This document shows positions 36,456-48,536 of a stretch of 64,000 nucleotides of DNA, in pieces (position 1 is the first letter of the stretch; the number at the start of each line of letters is the position of its first letter). Origin of the DNA: Bryoerythrophyllum caledonicum (Eukaryota > Streptophyta > Bryopsida > Pottiales > Pottiaceae); NCBI GenBank assembly GCA_963971425.1, contig OZ020522.1, forward strand, positions 2,702,168 through 2,766,167. Reading direction: 5' to 3'. The notes under the pieces are model-generated. The model saw nothing but the letters and a program-made list of their open reading frames with translations, did not search any database and was not told where the DNA came from. The position numbers and the translations under genes were made by a program.

Positions 36456-36482
36456 CTGTCCGAACACTTCTGCTGACCACTG
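36456..36482 (-). repeat. Tc1 right terminal inverted repeat
   Basis: 27 bp ending CTGACCACTG directly before TA; identical to the left repeat in reverse complement. Confidence 0.97.
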
Positions 36483-36849
36483 TACATCCTCAATTGTATT
36501 TGTCATCAAACGTCCTTGGGTCCTCAGGTTTCCCACAATCAATCTCAAAGCGTGTGTAGAAATCACAAAGAAGATCCTTCTTAAACTTCTGCACAAAGGC
36601 ACCCTCGTAAACCAAGGTTATGATTTACATGTATTTAGACAAATGAATACATATATTCAGATATATTTGTTGAAAACAAGTATTTAGATGTATTGGTGCA
36701 CTATTTACTATATTCTAAATACAGCCAAATACATGATTGAGTAAGCCAAAGAGAAGTTGCAATCAACAATAAATGCATCAATTTTTTTGCCATCAACAAC
36801 AACATGTACAGTACCCTCACACAAGTATACGTACTTTTTTGATTTTGTA

Positions 36850-37560
36850 CGTTTCCACAGTATACTGCTGCCAACTTTGGCACCCTCCTGAGGGCTGAAA
36901 ATTTGTCAATTTACCATGAAATTTTTGGCACAAGATCACCTTTATGTTGACAACATGTGTGCTAGATTTCAAGGCCAGAAGATGAATACAAAAAAAGATA
37001 TTCAAAATCTACCAAGATGTGTAGTTGTGAGCCATTCACAGCTAACCAACTTTGTCATCCTCCCAAGGATTGAAAGAATTTTTTTTCCCATGGAAGTTTT
37101 AGCATGAGACCATCTCTATGTTTGTAATAAGTGTGCCAAATTCCAAGGCCACATGATGAATAGAAAAAAAGATATTCAAAATTGTTTCTTGTAGCTACAT
37201 ATTTTGGTAGATTTTGAAGATGGTTTTTTGTATTCATCTTCTGGCCTTGAATTTTGGCACACATGTTATCAACATGAAGGTGATCTTGTGCCAAAAATTT
37301 CATGGTCAATTAACAATTTTTCCGACCTAGGGAGGGTGCCAAAGTTGACAATAGTGAAATGGTTTCACTGATTGTTTCTCACAACTACACATGTTGTTAG
37401 ATTTAGATTTGTTTCTTTTCTTTTATGGGTCTTTTGGACTTGAAATTAAGCACATGTATAACCAACATAGATGTGGTCTTATGTCCAGAATATCATGGGA
37501 AAAAATAAAAAATTGAATCCTTAGGAGGGTGTCAAAGTTGGCAGCAGTGAAGTGATTCTC
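36850..37560. repeat. Palindromic array: two direct units followed by two inverted units
   Basis: A roughly 175-bp unit includes GCCAACTTTGGCACCCTCC, CCATGAAATTTTTGGCACAA, GTGTGC and TTCAAGGCCAGAAGATGAAT. Units 1 (36868-37030) and 2 (37045-37185) are plus; units 3 (37190-37355) and 4 (37395-37550) are minus. Units 1 and 3 are nearly perfect inverted copies. A transcript would fold into a long hairpin. No ORF is meaningful here. Confidence 0.8.
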
Positions 37561-37587
37561 ACAACTATACATGTTGGTAGACTTTAT

Positions 37588-40500
37588 GACTTGCACATAC
37601 ATGTGTATATTTATAAAATGAGTAATGTATACTTGTAAATAGGATTTGGAATTTTATCACATAGACTTTTGTTAAGTTTTATGAAGGAAAAAACATACTA
37701 GTGAAGCTTTTAAAAAACTTTGTTAGAATAGAAGATGTTTTTATATATGATGTATGAATATTGAGTTGCACAAACCATAACCGGGATCGGACTCGCATTT
37801 GAGAAACCTTCGGAAATATTACCTCGAGCATCGCCTCCTACTTTGCCTACAATTGTTACAATTTTATTGTTAGACGTGTTATTGATTTGCTTGGTGGTTT
37901 TCTTTTTATAGAAGTTGAGGTAAAGGTTGAAGGTGAAGGTTAAGGTATTGAAAGGGTATTTATTGATTTCACGTGGGTACCGGGTAGTATTGCTCAGTTA
38001 TTGGACTAGTATCAAACCATTGTACAAGTATCAATTAGGATGTGTTGAAGGCATCAGGAGTGTACTTTGATGGATTTGCAATGATGACGATTTTCCGTCT
38101 AAATTGCTAGAGTTGAAATATAGCATGATTATAGAGGCTTATGATGTTGCTATTGCTATAAGTTCTATTGTTGTTGATATCAAAGGGTGCAAAGGTCTCA
38201 ATGTCTAGTAGCCCCTTCTCCGCCGAATTGTAATGTTTCAATTTTCACAAATAGTTCGTCTTTGAAGCTTGTTAATAGTTTGGATTTTTTCTAAGCTTGC
38301 TAGGGCCAAATGTTTCCATTAGATTTATAATATTTTCAAAATATTTTCAAAATTTACAAAAGCAAGGAACATGTTTTCATTTTATTTAAATGAAAATTTT
38401 AAAAAGTCTGTATTTTAATATAAAAATGACATAAATTTTATTACAGGTTCAAATAAATAAAAATGATAATGATGATCAAAGCCTTATAATTATAAATAAT
38501 AAAGTTCCTTTAATTACACTTTGATAGCAATACAAAAAATTCATTCTCATTTGCTACATCAATCATTGTTAAATGAGCAACTTGTATTAGTAATCCACTT
38601 TGGATACCATAAGCATTATTTAAATTGATTAGTGGTTGTAAGTCCCTCCCCTTCCCAACGTACATGGTGTTGCAAATTCTACAAATATATTAGAAGTGAC
38701 ATCCGAAGACTGCAGTAGAGGTTGCATGATATTAGGTTGCAATGCAATCTTGGTGATCGTGTCACTAGGAGCCATTGGGATCAATTTAAACTTGGTAAAT
38801 GTAAGGCTCTAACTTCATAAGAATTTCAACACACTATAAATTACAGCACTTTGCAATGTATGAATCCAGTTTGAGTTTGAGCGCGCGTGCCCGTCCCTAT
38901 CCATGCGCTTGTCCCGATGCACGCACCAGCCCTTCTATATGCACGCGCGAGCTTTAATATGCTCGCCCGCCCCAGTGCACGCACGCCCGCCTACCTTCAG
39001 CGGGCAGGACAGCCCTGGTCGCGCGAGCCATCCTATGTACGCGCGCGAAACCCTTACCGTATGCGCCTAAAAATGCAAAGTCTTAAACACCAAATGTTTT
39101 TTCTATTTTTAATTTGAAATTGAAGGTTTTTGGAACCTTAAGTGGTATTATTTAACTTTTTTAAAATTCACTTTAAATTTGATCAACATATTCAATCATA
39201 ACTTTCAATCCACATCTTCACTATCCACAAACAATATACTCTTATGAATAACTTGTTTTTATTTTTTCTAAACTTTTAAAAACATTTCATATACTTTAAT
39301 CTTAATTTGACATTGTAAATAAGTATTGGATGCCTTACAAATCCCACCCCAAGATGTTTGAGCATTAGGTATTAAACATATTGATTCTTCCTATTATAAA
39401 ATATACAACCATGTCATTATTCCAAAAGTAAATAAATAACCACAAGATTAACTTGGAATACATGTCAGTGAATTTCAGAGGATAGGTAATTGGTTTCATT
39501 GCCATAGCAGTGAGACCTTTAATCAAAATTTGGGCAATGCCAAATAATTGTTTATAATGTGGTGGCATTTGATGTTATTATTGACAACTTTGACATTTTG
39601 GCACAACCCTTGTAAATACTAACGATTGCTATATGTTATTTGAGTAATTTTTTTGAGAGAAAGTCTATAATATGTTTTATTTATTGCAAAGAATTAATTG
39701 TATCATATATTAGGATATTTTTTCAAAATAAATTTGAAGGCATCATTGAAAAAAACCTAAACTTTATTTAAATTAATAATTACGTTTCTTAAAATGGTTT
39801 AGTTTCTTAAACCAAAAATCTAGAAGGATGTTTTGAAGATGTCTTTCTAATCAGCAAGTATTTTACAATATATCTTCAAAAACTCCTCTTTAGCTCTTCA
39901 GTAATAATTGCAACCAACAATTGATGTAAAGATTTTAATACTTGGTCTTAGTAGGGTCTCATAGAAGGATCATATTTGGAGGTGGAATATATGCACTAAA
40001 GCAAACCAAAAATGTTCATATAGTTTTGATTTAAATCTTTATCCACAATAACATTATGGTAGTAAAGGAAATATGCAATTTCATTTAGATGTTATGAACT
40101 CCACCCGTTCTTAACTTGCTTATATATAAATTAAAAAAGTCGGCTCATTTGAAGATGACTCTATATAAATTTATGGCTCCAAAGCCAATCAAAGTAAATG
40201 CATAACTTTTGAAAGAGTGTTGAAAAAATCTCAAAACATGCACAAAATTGATTTTTGACATAGTAATTCCTTTTATGCATGAAGGACATCTTAAAATCTC
40301 CTAGCCACATAATATAAAATAGAAAAATATATTATGGTCCTAAAAATATCACAAAGATCTATTTGGGGATAGAGCCACTTTGACAGTGCTAAATTATATA
40401 CTCTTTTCCAACCAAACAATAAATACTTGTAGTGGAAAAAGATTCTCTAAAGATAAACGTTAAAGGCACCAAGTAAAACCAGATTGGTAATCGTCACTGA

Positions 40501-42803
40501 ACACGAAGCCCTTCGGATGACACCTAGGCGATACTCAGGTGATGCTAGAGTGATACTCAGGCATCATGGTTGTTGTTGTGAACCTGGGAAGGTTGGTGTT
40601 GACATGGATTGTTTAGAGATCGCGGGACTCCACGTCCGTTGTCATTTGGAGATTGATAACCAGTAGTGTGGCGGAGTTTCAGACAAATTGGCTACAATGG
40701 TGGATCTGAGTGGCTGGCAACTAGATGACGAGATCTAATGGAAGAGACTCACCAGAAACAGTTGAAGGAATCGAAATGTTTCGTCATGTGGCGGCGTTGG
40801 CCGACTTTGCTCACTACGTCATTCTTGAGATGTCTGACTGAGGAGACGACAGTATTACCGACTCAGAGCGCTGTGAACAGCATTGTGGAGCCCGTTCTGG
40901 AGTCAGACAGACAGACTCCAGATTCCAGAATGGTGTTGGTAGAATCTGGTGATGATAAATCAGGCAAGTTCGAATCCACCGCCTGTCCCCAGGTATCCCG
41001 GAAGTAGTTATTCAACCGCAAGTTGAGCTGATGGTTTTGTGATGAAGCGAAACGTAAACTTTACCGACATGCAGTGTACCTTCCTCATCTTGATCAGGTG
41101 GGTGCCAATTGCAATGTATGTGGTACTCTGTAAGCCAAGTTTTAACCCACTTTGAAATGCTCCTCGCCACCGACACTTATCGTTCATGAGTCGCCAGGTA
41201 GTCAGCCTTGAGCAACAATATTACCGCCAGTCCAGCATCTGTCTGCGCTCACTTGCAAAGTGACGATGGTGGGGGAGTCGCTCTGGTGGTATGTCCCTTG
41301 TTTCACTATGTCGACACAAACATCCTGAACCTCCTGAATGCTGATCTGAACTTGGAAACTGGTGAGAGAATTGGAGAAGGCCAAACTCTCCCGGACTTGA
41401 CAACGTCGTCTGTCTGTCTCTAAAGTCCGACAATTCGAAGGCTGTTGCTGCTGCTGCTGCTGCAGCTGCTATAAATCCCAAGCCATGGATGAGGTTGATT
41501 ACATTCGCAGCTTGCAATTCGATCCATCTCAAGTGTCCATCTTCTTCACTCTCTCTGCTCAGTCCCCTCACATTTCTACACACTTCAAAGTTTCAGAAGC
41601 GAACCACAACACCTCAGGCTCTGAATTTGGTCCTGTACTACTTTCTGACTCCAGATCAGAATCTGAAGTATCGACGTTCGATTGGAGTCATGGCGCGCTA
41701 CGTCACCGTGAACACCACCACCAATGACCGCGTTGAGAACGCCGATGTGGAGCTCCTGAACGTGAAGTCAGAATCGCCAGAGAGTGCAAGCTTTGGTGAC
41801 GGGCATCGGTGCAAGAGGTTCCCCTGCCCCATTTGCAACCAAGGCCGCTCCCAACGAGTCATGCTGCAACTGCTTCAGCCTCATCAAGTAATTGGTGGAG
41901 CTGTACATGACCAGGCAGCTCCACTTCTGACCTCCTTCGGAGACGGTGGCCACACTTGCAGAAAGTTTCCTTGTCCTGTTTGCCAGCAAGGGCGTTGAAC
42001 TTGCAAAGTACTGTATTCCAGACGCAGTAACTTCGAAATCACAAGAGAGCAGGGTTTGTTGGAATAAAATGCAACTCTGTTTTCGTCGGCTGCTGTACTT
42101 CTGGATCAACTGATACCGTAGTGTACATGGGCAGGATTATTTCGTTGGAAGTGTGTGTGTGATGCATTCTAGTATCATGCTGTAGTTTTCCGATTGGTAC
42201 AGTGATTTCGTGGTCCATTTTTGTCGCTAGCAGTGTCCTTGAAGTGGACATACTCGTGACGTGCTTGAAGCTTGTTTAAAAATTCGATACTGAGATCTAC
42301 TTTTCTCGGTTGTACAGATTGTTTATTGTTGTTTGGGACAATATTATCAATAAATTGTGGGCATTGTCCAACACATATAGCCTTCAAGTATTTAGCAAAA
42401 TGAATCAAGTGGTTTTAACAGTGCTAGTTCTTTGTGTAATTTGGACGTAAACCATTATTCCTCCAATTTCGCTTCGATCCCCTACTTTCCAACTGCAGAA
42501 GCAGTATCTCTTGACATGGACTAGGCACGCATGTACCCGCGTATCACATTTCACGTGTTACGAAGTAGCAATTCTTCCAAATTTGCTCTATCTGGATTTA
42601 TTCTAGATAAACATCTATTGAAGCTATTCAAAGAAGGCTTGAAACATGAAAATGATCTCACAGAGAGATATATCATAGGGGTTTTGATTTTATTTGGAGC
42701 TGCAAGGGCACAATTGATTCATGAATGAACTTGCTACAAATCGGAGGACAGTAGAACACTACCACGACATAAGAAAATTAGCTTTCTCGAAAGGAACAAC
42801 TGA
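37588..42803 (+). repeat. Segmental duplication, block 2
   Basis: Partner of 26998-32085. Order: direct match to about 38594, inverted piece 38595-39034, unrelated or diverged sequence, a direct match near 39870-39990, then copy C of the three-copy repeat (40484-42803). Copy C lacks the first 290 bp of copy B and the MITE. It ends after GAAAGGAACAACT, exactly where block 1 ends at 32085. Confidence 0.85.
41690..41998 (+). CDS. Conserved small protein with two HxC...FPCPxCxQGR motifs, copy C
   Basis: 102 residues from ATG at 41690 (MARYVTVNTTT), ending in CPVCQQGR. Relative to copy B it has an inserted Val codon and lacks one Asn codon, both in frame. The upstream MDEVDYIRSLQFD peptide (41485-41727) is in another frame, as in copy B. 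Function unknown. Confidence 0.5.
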   Translation: MARYVTVNTTTNDRVENADVELLNVKSESPESASFGDGHRCKRFPCPICNQGRSQRVMLQLLQPHQVIGGAVHDQAAPLLTSFGDGGHTCRKFPCPVCQQGR

Positions 42804-42861
42804 ATAGTCCAGTTAGTGGTCTGTAGTGAGCCTAATACATGATATTTTGGCATTGATATAG

Positions 42862-43059
42862 GCATGGACATCAAACGAGGAAGGAAGACTCTAGAAGCTT
42901 GTTGACCCCACGGTATCATTGCAATCCAATGAAGAGATCGAAGTACACCAAGTCATCATCACTGCTCTTGCATGTGTGTAATTTTTTGCTGATAGGATAC
43001 CAAGCATGGCGCAAGTGGTGGAGATGGTGCAAGGTGACATTGAAATCAGGGAGGCTTAG
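42862..43059 (+). pseudogene. Receptor-like kinase C-terminal fragment
   Basis: One frame reads AWTSNEEGRL, stop, KLVDPTVSLQSNEEIEVHQV, IITALACV, stop, FFADRIPSMAQVVEMVQGD and a terminal TAG. This is the end of a plant receptor-like kinase domain: the LVDP motif, the ACV helix, and the RPSMAQVVEML motif with Arg-Pro changed to Arg-Ile. Two internal stops and the lack of the catalytic core make it a dead fragment. It begins 58 bp after the end of segmental block 2 and has no partner after block 1. Confidence 0.75.
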
Positions 43060-44153
43060 AGGGGTGGGTTGAATGAGAATGGAAACAACCGTGTACTACT
43101 TGGTCTTTAGAGCTTAGCCACCACTCTTAACTTTGTAGAGGAAGAAAGCTAAGTCTTGTTTGAGAAAGAGTGTTAAGTGGGGAATTTAGGAACTAAAAGG
43201 CAACAAGGATCCAAGTATCTTTTTGGCCAATTACAAGGTTGCGGATGAAAATTGTAGAGTTTAGATGAGAACTTGTCGACTGGTTTTTATCTAGTTTAAT
43301 TGGTCCTCATCCATTCAATGACATTGGGGTTTAGAGAAACAAGGAATGACTTTGGCCCGCATGCCTTGAAGCGTCCCTCTCTCTCTATGGATGCTCGGAC
43401 TGTAGGGGTGTGGAGTTAGGGGCACTAGGAATAGTGAGTGGAGACCAAGGAGGGAGCAGGGAGGATAAGGAACAACGAGTGTTAGAGAGAAGTAGGGCCT
43501 CAACATGCAAGATGGCGATTCTATCTAAATACTAGCTTGAACATATTAATATGAACCTATGGTTTTAATCACCCGGCCACAATTGCGTTTCTAAGTAGAT
43601 CTGTGATGATTTATGCAAGGGTTGATGCTATTGAGGTTTAGGGTTATATGAAAGATCAAGTGAAGCGATTTGGTGAATCACCCCTGGATTGTTAAATCCA
43701 ACCTACGCTTGTTTTGTGGATTGTTGAAGTTTTTTGATGAAAACTAATTCTCTAGGTGCAAGTAATTAATTTGTTGTCATATGAGATCGGCTGCTGAAAT
43801 GCTAGTTCCATTTTGTAAAATGACTGCTTAAACCTAAAAAACCCTAAACCCTAACCAAAAGGAATGCACACCAAGGCTAAACATGAATTTTGACTAAGAA
43901 TTGATGTTTATAACGACTGAAGTAAAATATGAGGAGGGAAATCAAAATCTCTATTTAAACAAAGAGAACATTAGTTTGACAGGAAGTTTGAATAGGGGGG
44001 ACCTTCGTTTGAGTTGGGTGCAATTAAAGCCGCGTAAAAGAGATTGCACTACTAGCAACTCTATTGTTTTTCACTCAAGCAGTAGGTGAGTTAATTTGGT
44101 TGCAAAGGAAAAGAAATAGTTATCTTTTTTGCATTCTGTGTGAGTGGAGAGTG
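43060..44153. other. Gene-free stretch
   Basis: No coding region or repeat that I can name. It ends at a (CAA)n run where the A/C-rich LINE-like composition starts. Confidence 0.6.
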
Positions 44154-44154
44154 C

Positions 44155-44210
<56 letters not shown>

Positions 44211-44211
44211 A
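44154..44211. repeat. (CAA)n microsatellite
   Basis: About 19 CAA/AAC units. It sits at the border to A/C-rich sequence that may be the 5' part of LINE copy 2. Confidence 0.95.
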
Positions 44212-44628
44212 CCAAAACCATCAAATACTAAACTAGAAAATAATAGGATTTCAAAAGAAAACCCTATCCAAACCCAATAAACCATTACAAAAAAAAATAA
44301 CGCCACAAAATGCCCTAAACACAAAATTATCCATTGACCCACTAAAAGCAAAATGACTCAATTCATAAAATACGTTAAGTTAAACCTTACAACCAACTGA
44401 CATAAATACCAAACAACAAAAACATATTCAATATACCCAACAAACTTTTTCACTGCATAATTTTGCTTCCTTTGAGTAGACATTAAAAAAAACAAGGTCC
44501 CATGCCAAGCATAGTAAAACACACCCTAAAACACATAAAAAATGCACAAGGACATACTTTATCCCCAATATTATAAAACTTCACCCCAAATACCAACATC
44601 TCACTAGCACATTCGCACCCTTACTAAA

Positions 44629-44713
44629 AGAAGAAGAAGAAGAACGCCGATCTCCGAAGGGGGGCCGGCGTGAGTGAAGTGTCCATTCATTCCACCACTA
44701 AGTCCATGCCCAA
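44629..44713 (-). mobile_element. 85-bp LINE 3'-tail insertion with 13-bp target duplication
   Basis: Read on the minus strand it runs from TTGGGCATGGACTTAGTGG to the hairpin and a TTC tail, matching 7313-7400 of LINE copy 1. It is flanked by CACCCTTACTAAA at 44616-44628 and 44714-44726. On either side, LINE copy 2 aligns to copy 1 without a gap. This is a severely 5'-truncated retrotransposition event, or a SINE that shares the LINE tail. Confidence 0.9.
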
Positions 44714-46100
44714 CACCCTTACTAAACAACTAACACACACTACACAATACACATAACATGACGTTCCCCCATACAACACACTACATCCAACAAAAAAATG
44801 TCATATCCACCACCACATATTCTCTATGTTTAATAGTCACTGTTTACCCTTCATTAGTAGAATGTAACCAAATTTTAGCCCCACAAGACATAAATACAAC
44901 ACAATGGACTAACCTCTTCTTGAACAACCTGGCTGCCTTACCCAACACACTTTTATTATCACACGAGACAATATCTGGTATCAAAACTTTAATTCACACT
45001 CAAGCCCATTCCCAAAATCTCACATCATTGCTCTATTTGAGGCAAATTTGGTACCATATGAAGAACCCACATTACCACCTGAGTTATTAAAAAAACCTAG
45101 ATTCAAGCCATCAACCATACAAATAATATGCATATACCATCAAAATAATATCATTGGTACCACGGAACAACTTGCCACCCTTACATCCATAGCAAATAAC
45201 TACAACATACGCCAACTATATACAAAAATAGCTCCGCCCACACCTTCCCAAACCGTGGTAAATTGCAACAAAATATGGTCCCAACTTAGATATGCCAACA
45301 CAACACAAGACCATCTCACCACAACTCCCCCCTTTCCCACATATCATGACCATATCACCTTAATATTTGAAGTCGCATCTAGTTACTACACATATGGCTC
45401 CTTTAAAGAACCAACATAAATCAAGCATTGAGAAAAAGCAGAATATTGTATATACAACTCCACCAAAGACATAAAAATATCCAAAAGACTCCATGGACTT
45501 CAAAATATACTCAGAGAAAAATGATGGCACTCCATAAAACCCTCCAAATTGTGAGTACACAATACACTAATGAACCCGCGCACATTTGTTTAAATTGTAT
45601 AAACGTGTTGTATCTACCAAACATACAAATAACACACCCTACCCTCTACAATTGCCACCCAACCAAGCCATACTAGCATCTATGGTTCAGATGCTACAAA
45701 ATCGCACCTAAATTACAACCCTTCATAAAGTTAGAGCACATGTCAATGTAAAAGGAAAAAAACAATAGGATAAACTAGCAAAAGAAGGACTAGGAAAATC
45801 CAATAGAACTACCAAACACTTGCATGAACATGTCGGCGCTACCCCATACTACTTCCAAAAAGAAAGTTGGCCTTCTATGGAAGGCACCCCGGACAAAGGC
45901 CCCATCAGATATCTAGACAATTATCTAAAAAATAAAGATCTAATTAACAGCCCCAATCTAATCTTGGAAAGGTTCCCTAACATAGACAAATGGACCGGTA
46001 ACAACAACATTGATAAATACTCTCTACAAATTTATGGGAAACCCCACAAACACAAATTTGCAAAAAACTTGCCTTATCAAATTCCGTACACAGCAATCAC

Positions 46101-46796
46101 ATGAGAAATGCCTGCCAACAACTCTTCTTTGGAATAAAACAATTTTCATCCAGAACATGCCCAATATGCATCTCCACGGACCGGGACACATGGCTACACG
46201 TACTCCTCAAATGCCAAAACCATCACATACATTCCTTAATCGTCAAAAGACACAACAAAGCGGTACAGGAAATCCAAAAACTAAATTTTGTATCCTCGAA
46301 CAAATCTAGATGCTTTAAACTTATGAACGCCAAAACTTTCAACAACAACCGACAAGAAAACACGGTCCCTCCATGGCTACCCCCATGCACATGTAGAATA
46401 CAAAGATATCATTATAATGCCAGACTTAAACCAGACATACTTTGTGTCAAAGGACTCCCATATAAAGACCCCCCAGTGGACCACATGAACACGAATCTTA
46501 CTATCCAATTTATTGAATTCAAATATTGTAATGACAGATTTTCTCCAGAAGCAATCGAAAACAAAATTAATAAATACCAACCGCTTATTAATGACATTGC
46601 AACTCTCGGATGGAAAATTGACCCCCTCATTGTCATTGCCTCTCGAGCTAGAGCTACCACCTTTATCTCCTTTATGAAAAAAGTCTCAAAGAAACATTCG
46701 ATATCCTCATTAACCAAGTTAAAAAGACATTCGCAAAAATCAACATCATCACTATCCAATATGCAATGTTCATACTTCTACACAAACGTAAACTAG
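46101..46796 (+). pseudogene. LINE copy 2 C-terminus with REL-like ExK motif
   Basis: A 231-codon open stretch: CPIC then HVLLKC, KRHNKAV, a Cys/His segment CTCRIQRYH, LKPDILCVKG, IEFKYCNDRF, KINKYQPLI and PLIVIASRAR. The PD and ExK residues of a PD-(D/E)xK nuclease are both present, unlike copy 1 where K is T. The end is frameshifted near 46690 compared with copy 1. Confidence 0.6.
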
Positions 46797-47085
46797 AAAA
46801 TAACCAACCCCTTCCAGAATTACATGATACCCCTTAAAACCTTTCAAAAACAAATATTTAAGTCCTTACAAATCAGTCCTTGGAATGGAGCCTTGTGGCT
46901 CTAGTTGGTCCTTGGTTACTGGTTATTTGTGACTAGTTTTGGTACATAGTGTCTACCCTTGAGATGGGGGAGTAGTTCCATACTACTAAACCTATGTTTG
47001 GAACATGTATTTAGTGGTGGAACAAAGAGACACTTTATTCACTCTCGCTCACTTTGGGGACCGGAGTTCTTCTTTCTTTGAGAAG

Positions 47086-48148
47086 TCTAGGCCTTATTAA
47101 TTGATTATATGAAACTTCATTAAAATTTTGAAACATATTCTTATAAAAGGATGAAGGTATAAGTCATTGATTGTGGGAATGATTCAACAAAAATAAATTC
47201 ATTATTGAAAAATTTGCACCAATTAGAAATTGTTTTTTTAATGGGAAATTATAACTTTAGTCTTTATTACATAAAAAGGCTAATAAATAGAGCATGAGAT
47301 TGATTCATGGATATGATCGACATTTGATAGTCAAAAGCCCCATCCTCTAATATAAGATGTTTTTTTACCTTTAAAAGAGTTTTTGAAGTTATTGTTTTTG
47401 GCTTTACCAAGATTACAAGTAAGAATTCAAAAACTTGTGATATTTTACTCCCAAACAAATTTGATTGTAAGTCTCTTTTTGAAGATTTTAATGTAGTTAG
47501 ATTCATGATTTTTTTTTCAAACAACTAGTATTCTTTATTTGACGTTTGTTTTGATAGTAATATTTGCCCAGAACTACCTCACATTTGACTTCTGAACTTC
47601 ATTTAGATGGAAATTTTTACATATCCATGAAAGTTATACATATCAATACAAAAATGTAGACCAAATCTGACTTTGTCATTAGTGTACCCATACTAAGAAT
47701 TAATTTGTTGCAAATCTTGCTACTTCCCACTTGGACTAGAATTGAGGTACCATGATACCATAGAATGGCTGTTAAAGCAAAGTAAAAAAACAATTCAAAA
47801 TTTGACTTTTCTACAGTGAAGAAACAAAAATAAAAGAAATTGTTTCATACCCTATAGAGATAACTTGTATAGTGTAGAATAATTTATTACGATTTTTTTA
47901 TTATTTCAAATGATTTATTTTTTTGAAATGCGAAATTTACTTTTTCAAAATTAAAAATATATTTAACTCATGTAGCCCTTCATTTCAAGAAGCCCCTCAT
48001 TTTAACATACCTCCATTTGAATGAGTCACATCAAATGCCCAAGATATCATAGAAATAGATCATCAAGAGCAATTTTTTTCTTTTTTTTTCTTTTTGATCT
48101 CAAACACCCAAATCTACACTGAAAATGATGTGTAGTGTATCCACACTA
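47086..48148. other. AT-rich gene-free stretch
   Basis: No gene, tandem repeat or transposon end recognised. Confidence 0.6.
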
Positions 48149-48509
48149 CCGTACTTCAAGGGCAGCTCCGGCAAAAAATAATTAAAATCATGCATGCCAA
48201 AATTTAAAAAAAATTCAAGGTCATAGTTGCCGAAATTTTGTGAAAATATACAACTATAATGTCGAAAACTTAAAAATTGTCATTACTGATTAATTAATGA
48301 TAAGCTGTCACTACCGCTATTACGTTTAAACTAGTACCGGTATATTGTTCCCTTTTCATCCACCCACTAGGATGAATGCCGATTTTTTAAAATTTTTTTT
48401 TCTTAAAAGTCGAAAATTCAAAAATTCCGTTTTTTTATTGCCGAAGGCATATTTTCCACTTTAAATAAATATTCGGCACCAAGGTGCCGAATCTGCCCTT
48501 GAAGTACGG
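48149..48509. mobile_element. MITE with CCGTA ends and TA target duplication, copy 1
   Basis: 361 bp between TA at 48147-48148 and 48510-48511. Terminal inverted repeats begin CCGTACTTCAAGGGCAG (17 bp perfect), then TTCGGCA or TCCGGCA. No coding capacity. Related in layout to 54294-54660. Confidence 0.85.
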
Positions 48510-48536
48510 TATATGATTTGGAAGAGCTATGATTTA

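Larger units (their letters stand above)
34816..36482 (+). mobile_element. Tc1-type DNA transposon, full length and apparently intact
   Basis: 1667 bp flanked by TA on each side (34814-34815 and 36483-36484). The 27-bp terminal inverted repeats are identical (34816-34842 and 36456-36482), starting CAGTGGTCAGCAGAAGTGTT. A second inverted pair lies symmetrically about 188 bp inside each end. It encodes one uninterrupted DD34E transposase. Identical ends and an open ORF suggest recent activity. Plants usually carry DD39D mariner-like elements; DD34E Tc1 elements are typical of animals and fungi. Confidence 0.95.
44470..47085 (+). mobile_element. LINE copy 2, internally deleted
   Basis: Matches copy 1 at both ends but lacks the APE and RT region: after about 44930 the match jumps to sequence equivalent to about 5240 in copy 1, a loss near 4.8 kb. 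RNase H remains are frameshifted (45360-45800). The C-terminal part is best kept. The 3' end has ACATAGTGTCTACCCTTGAG as in copy 1, and a diverged tail near 47080. A/C-rich sequence reaches back to 44212, so the 5' edge may be earlier than given. It could only have moved with proteins supplied by another copy. Confidence 0.85.

Noticed and set aside
44629-44713. Twin-priming inversion as an explanation of the reversed LINE tail
   Set aside because: The flanking perfect 13-bp duplication and uninterrupted alignment of the host LINE on both sides fit a separate insertion better.
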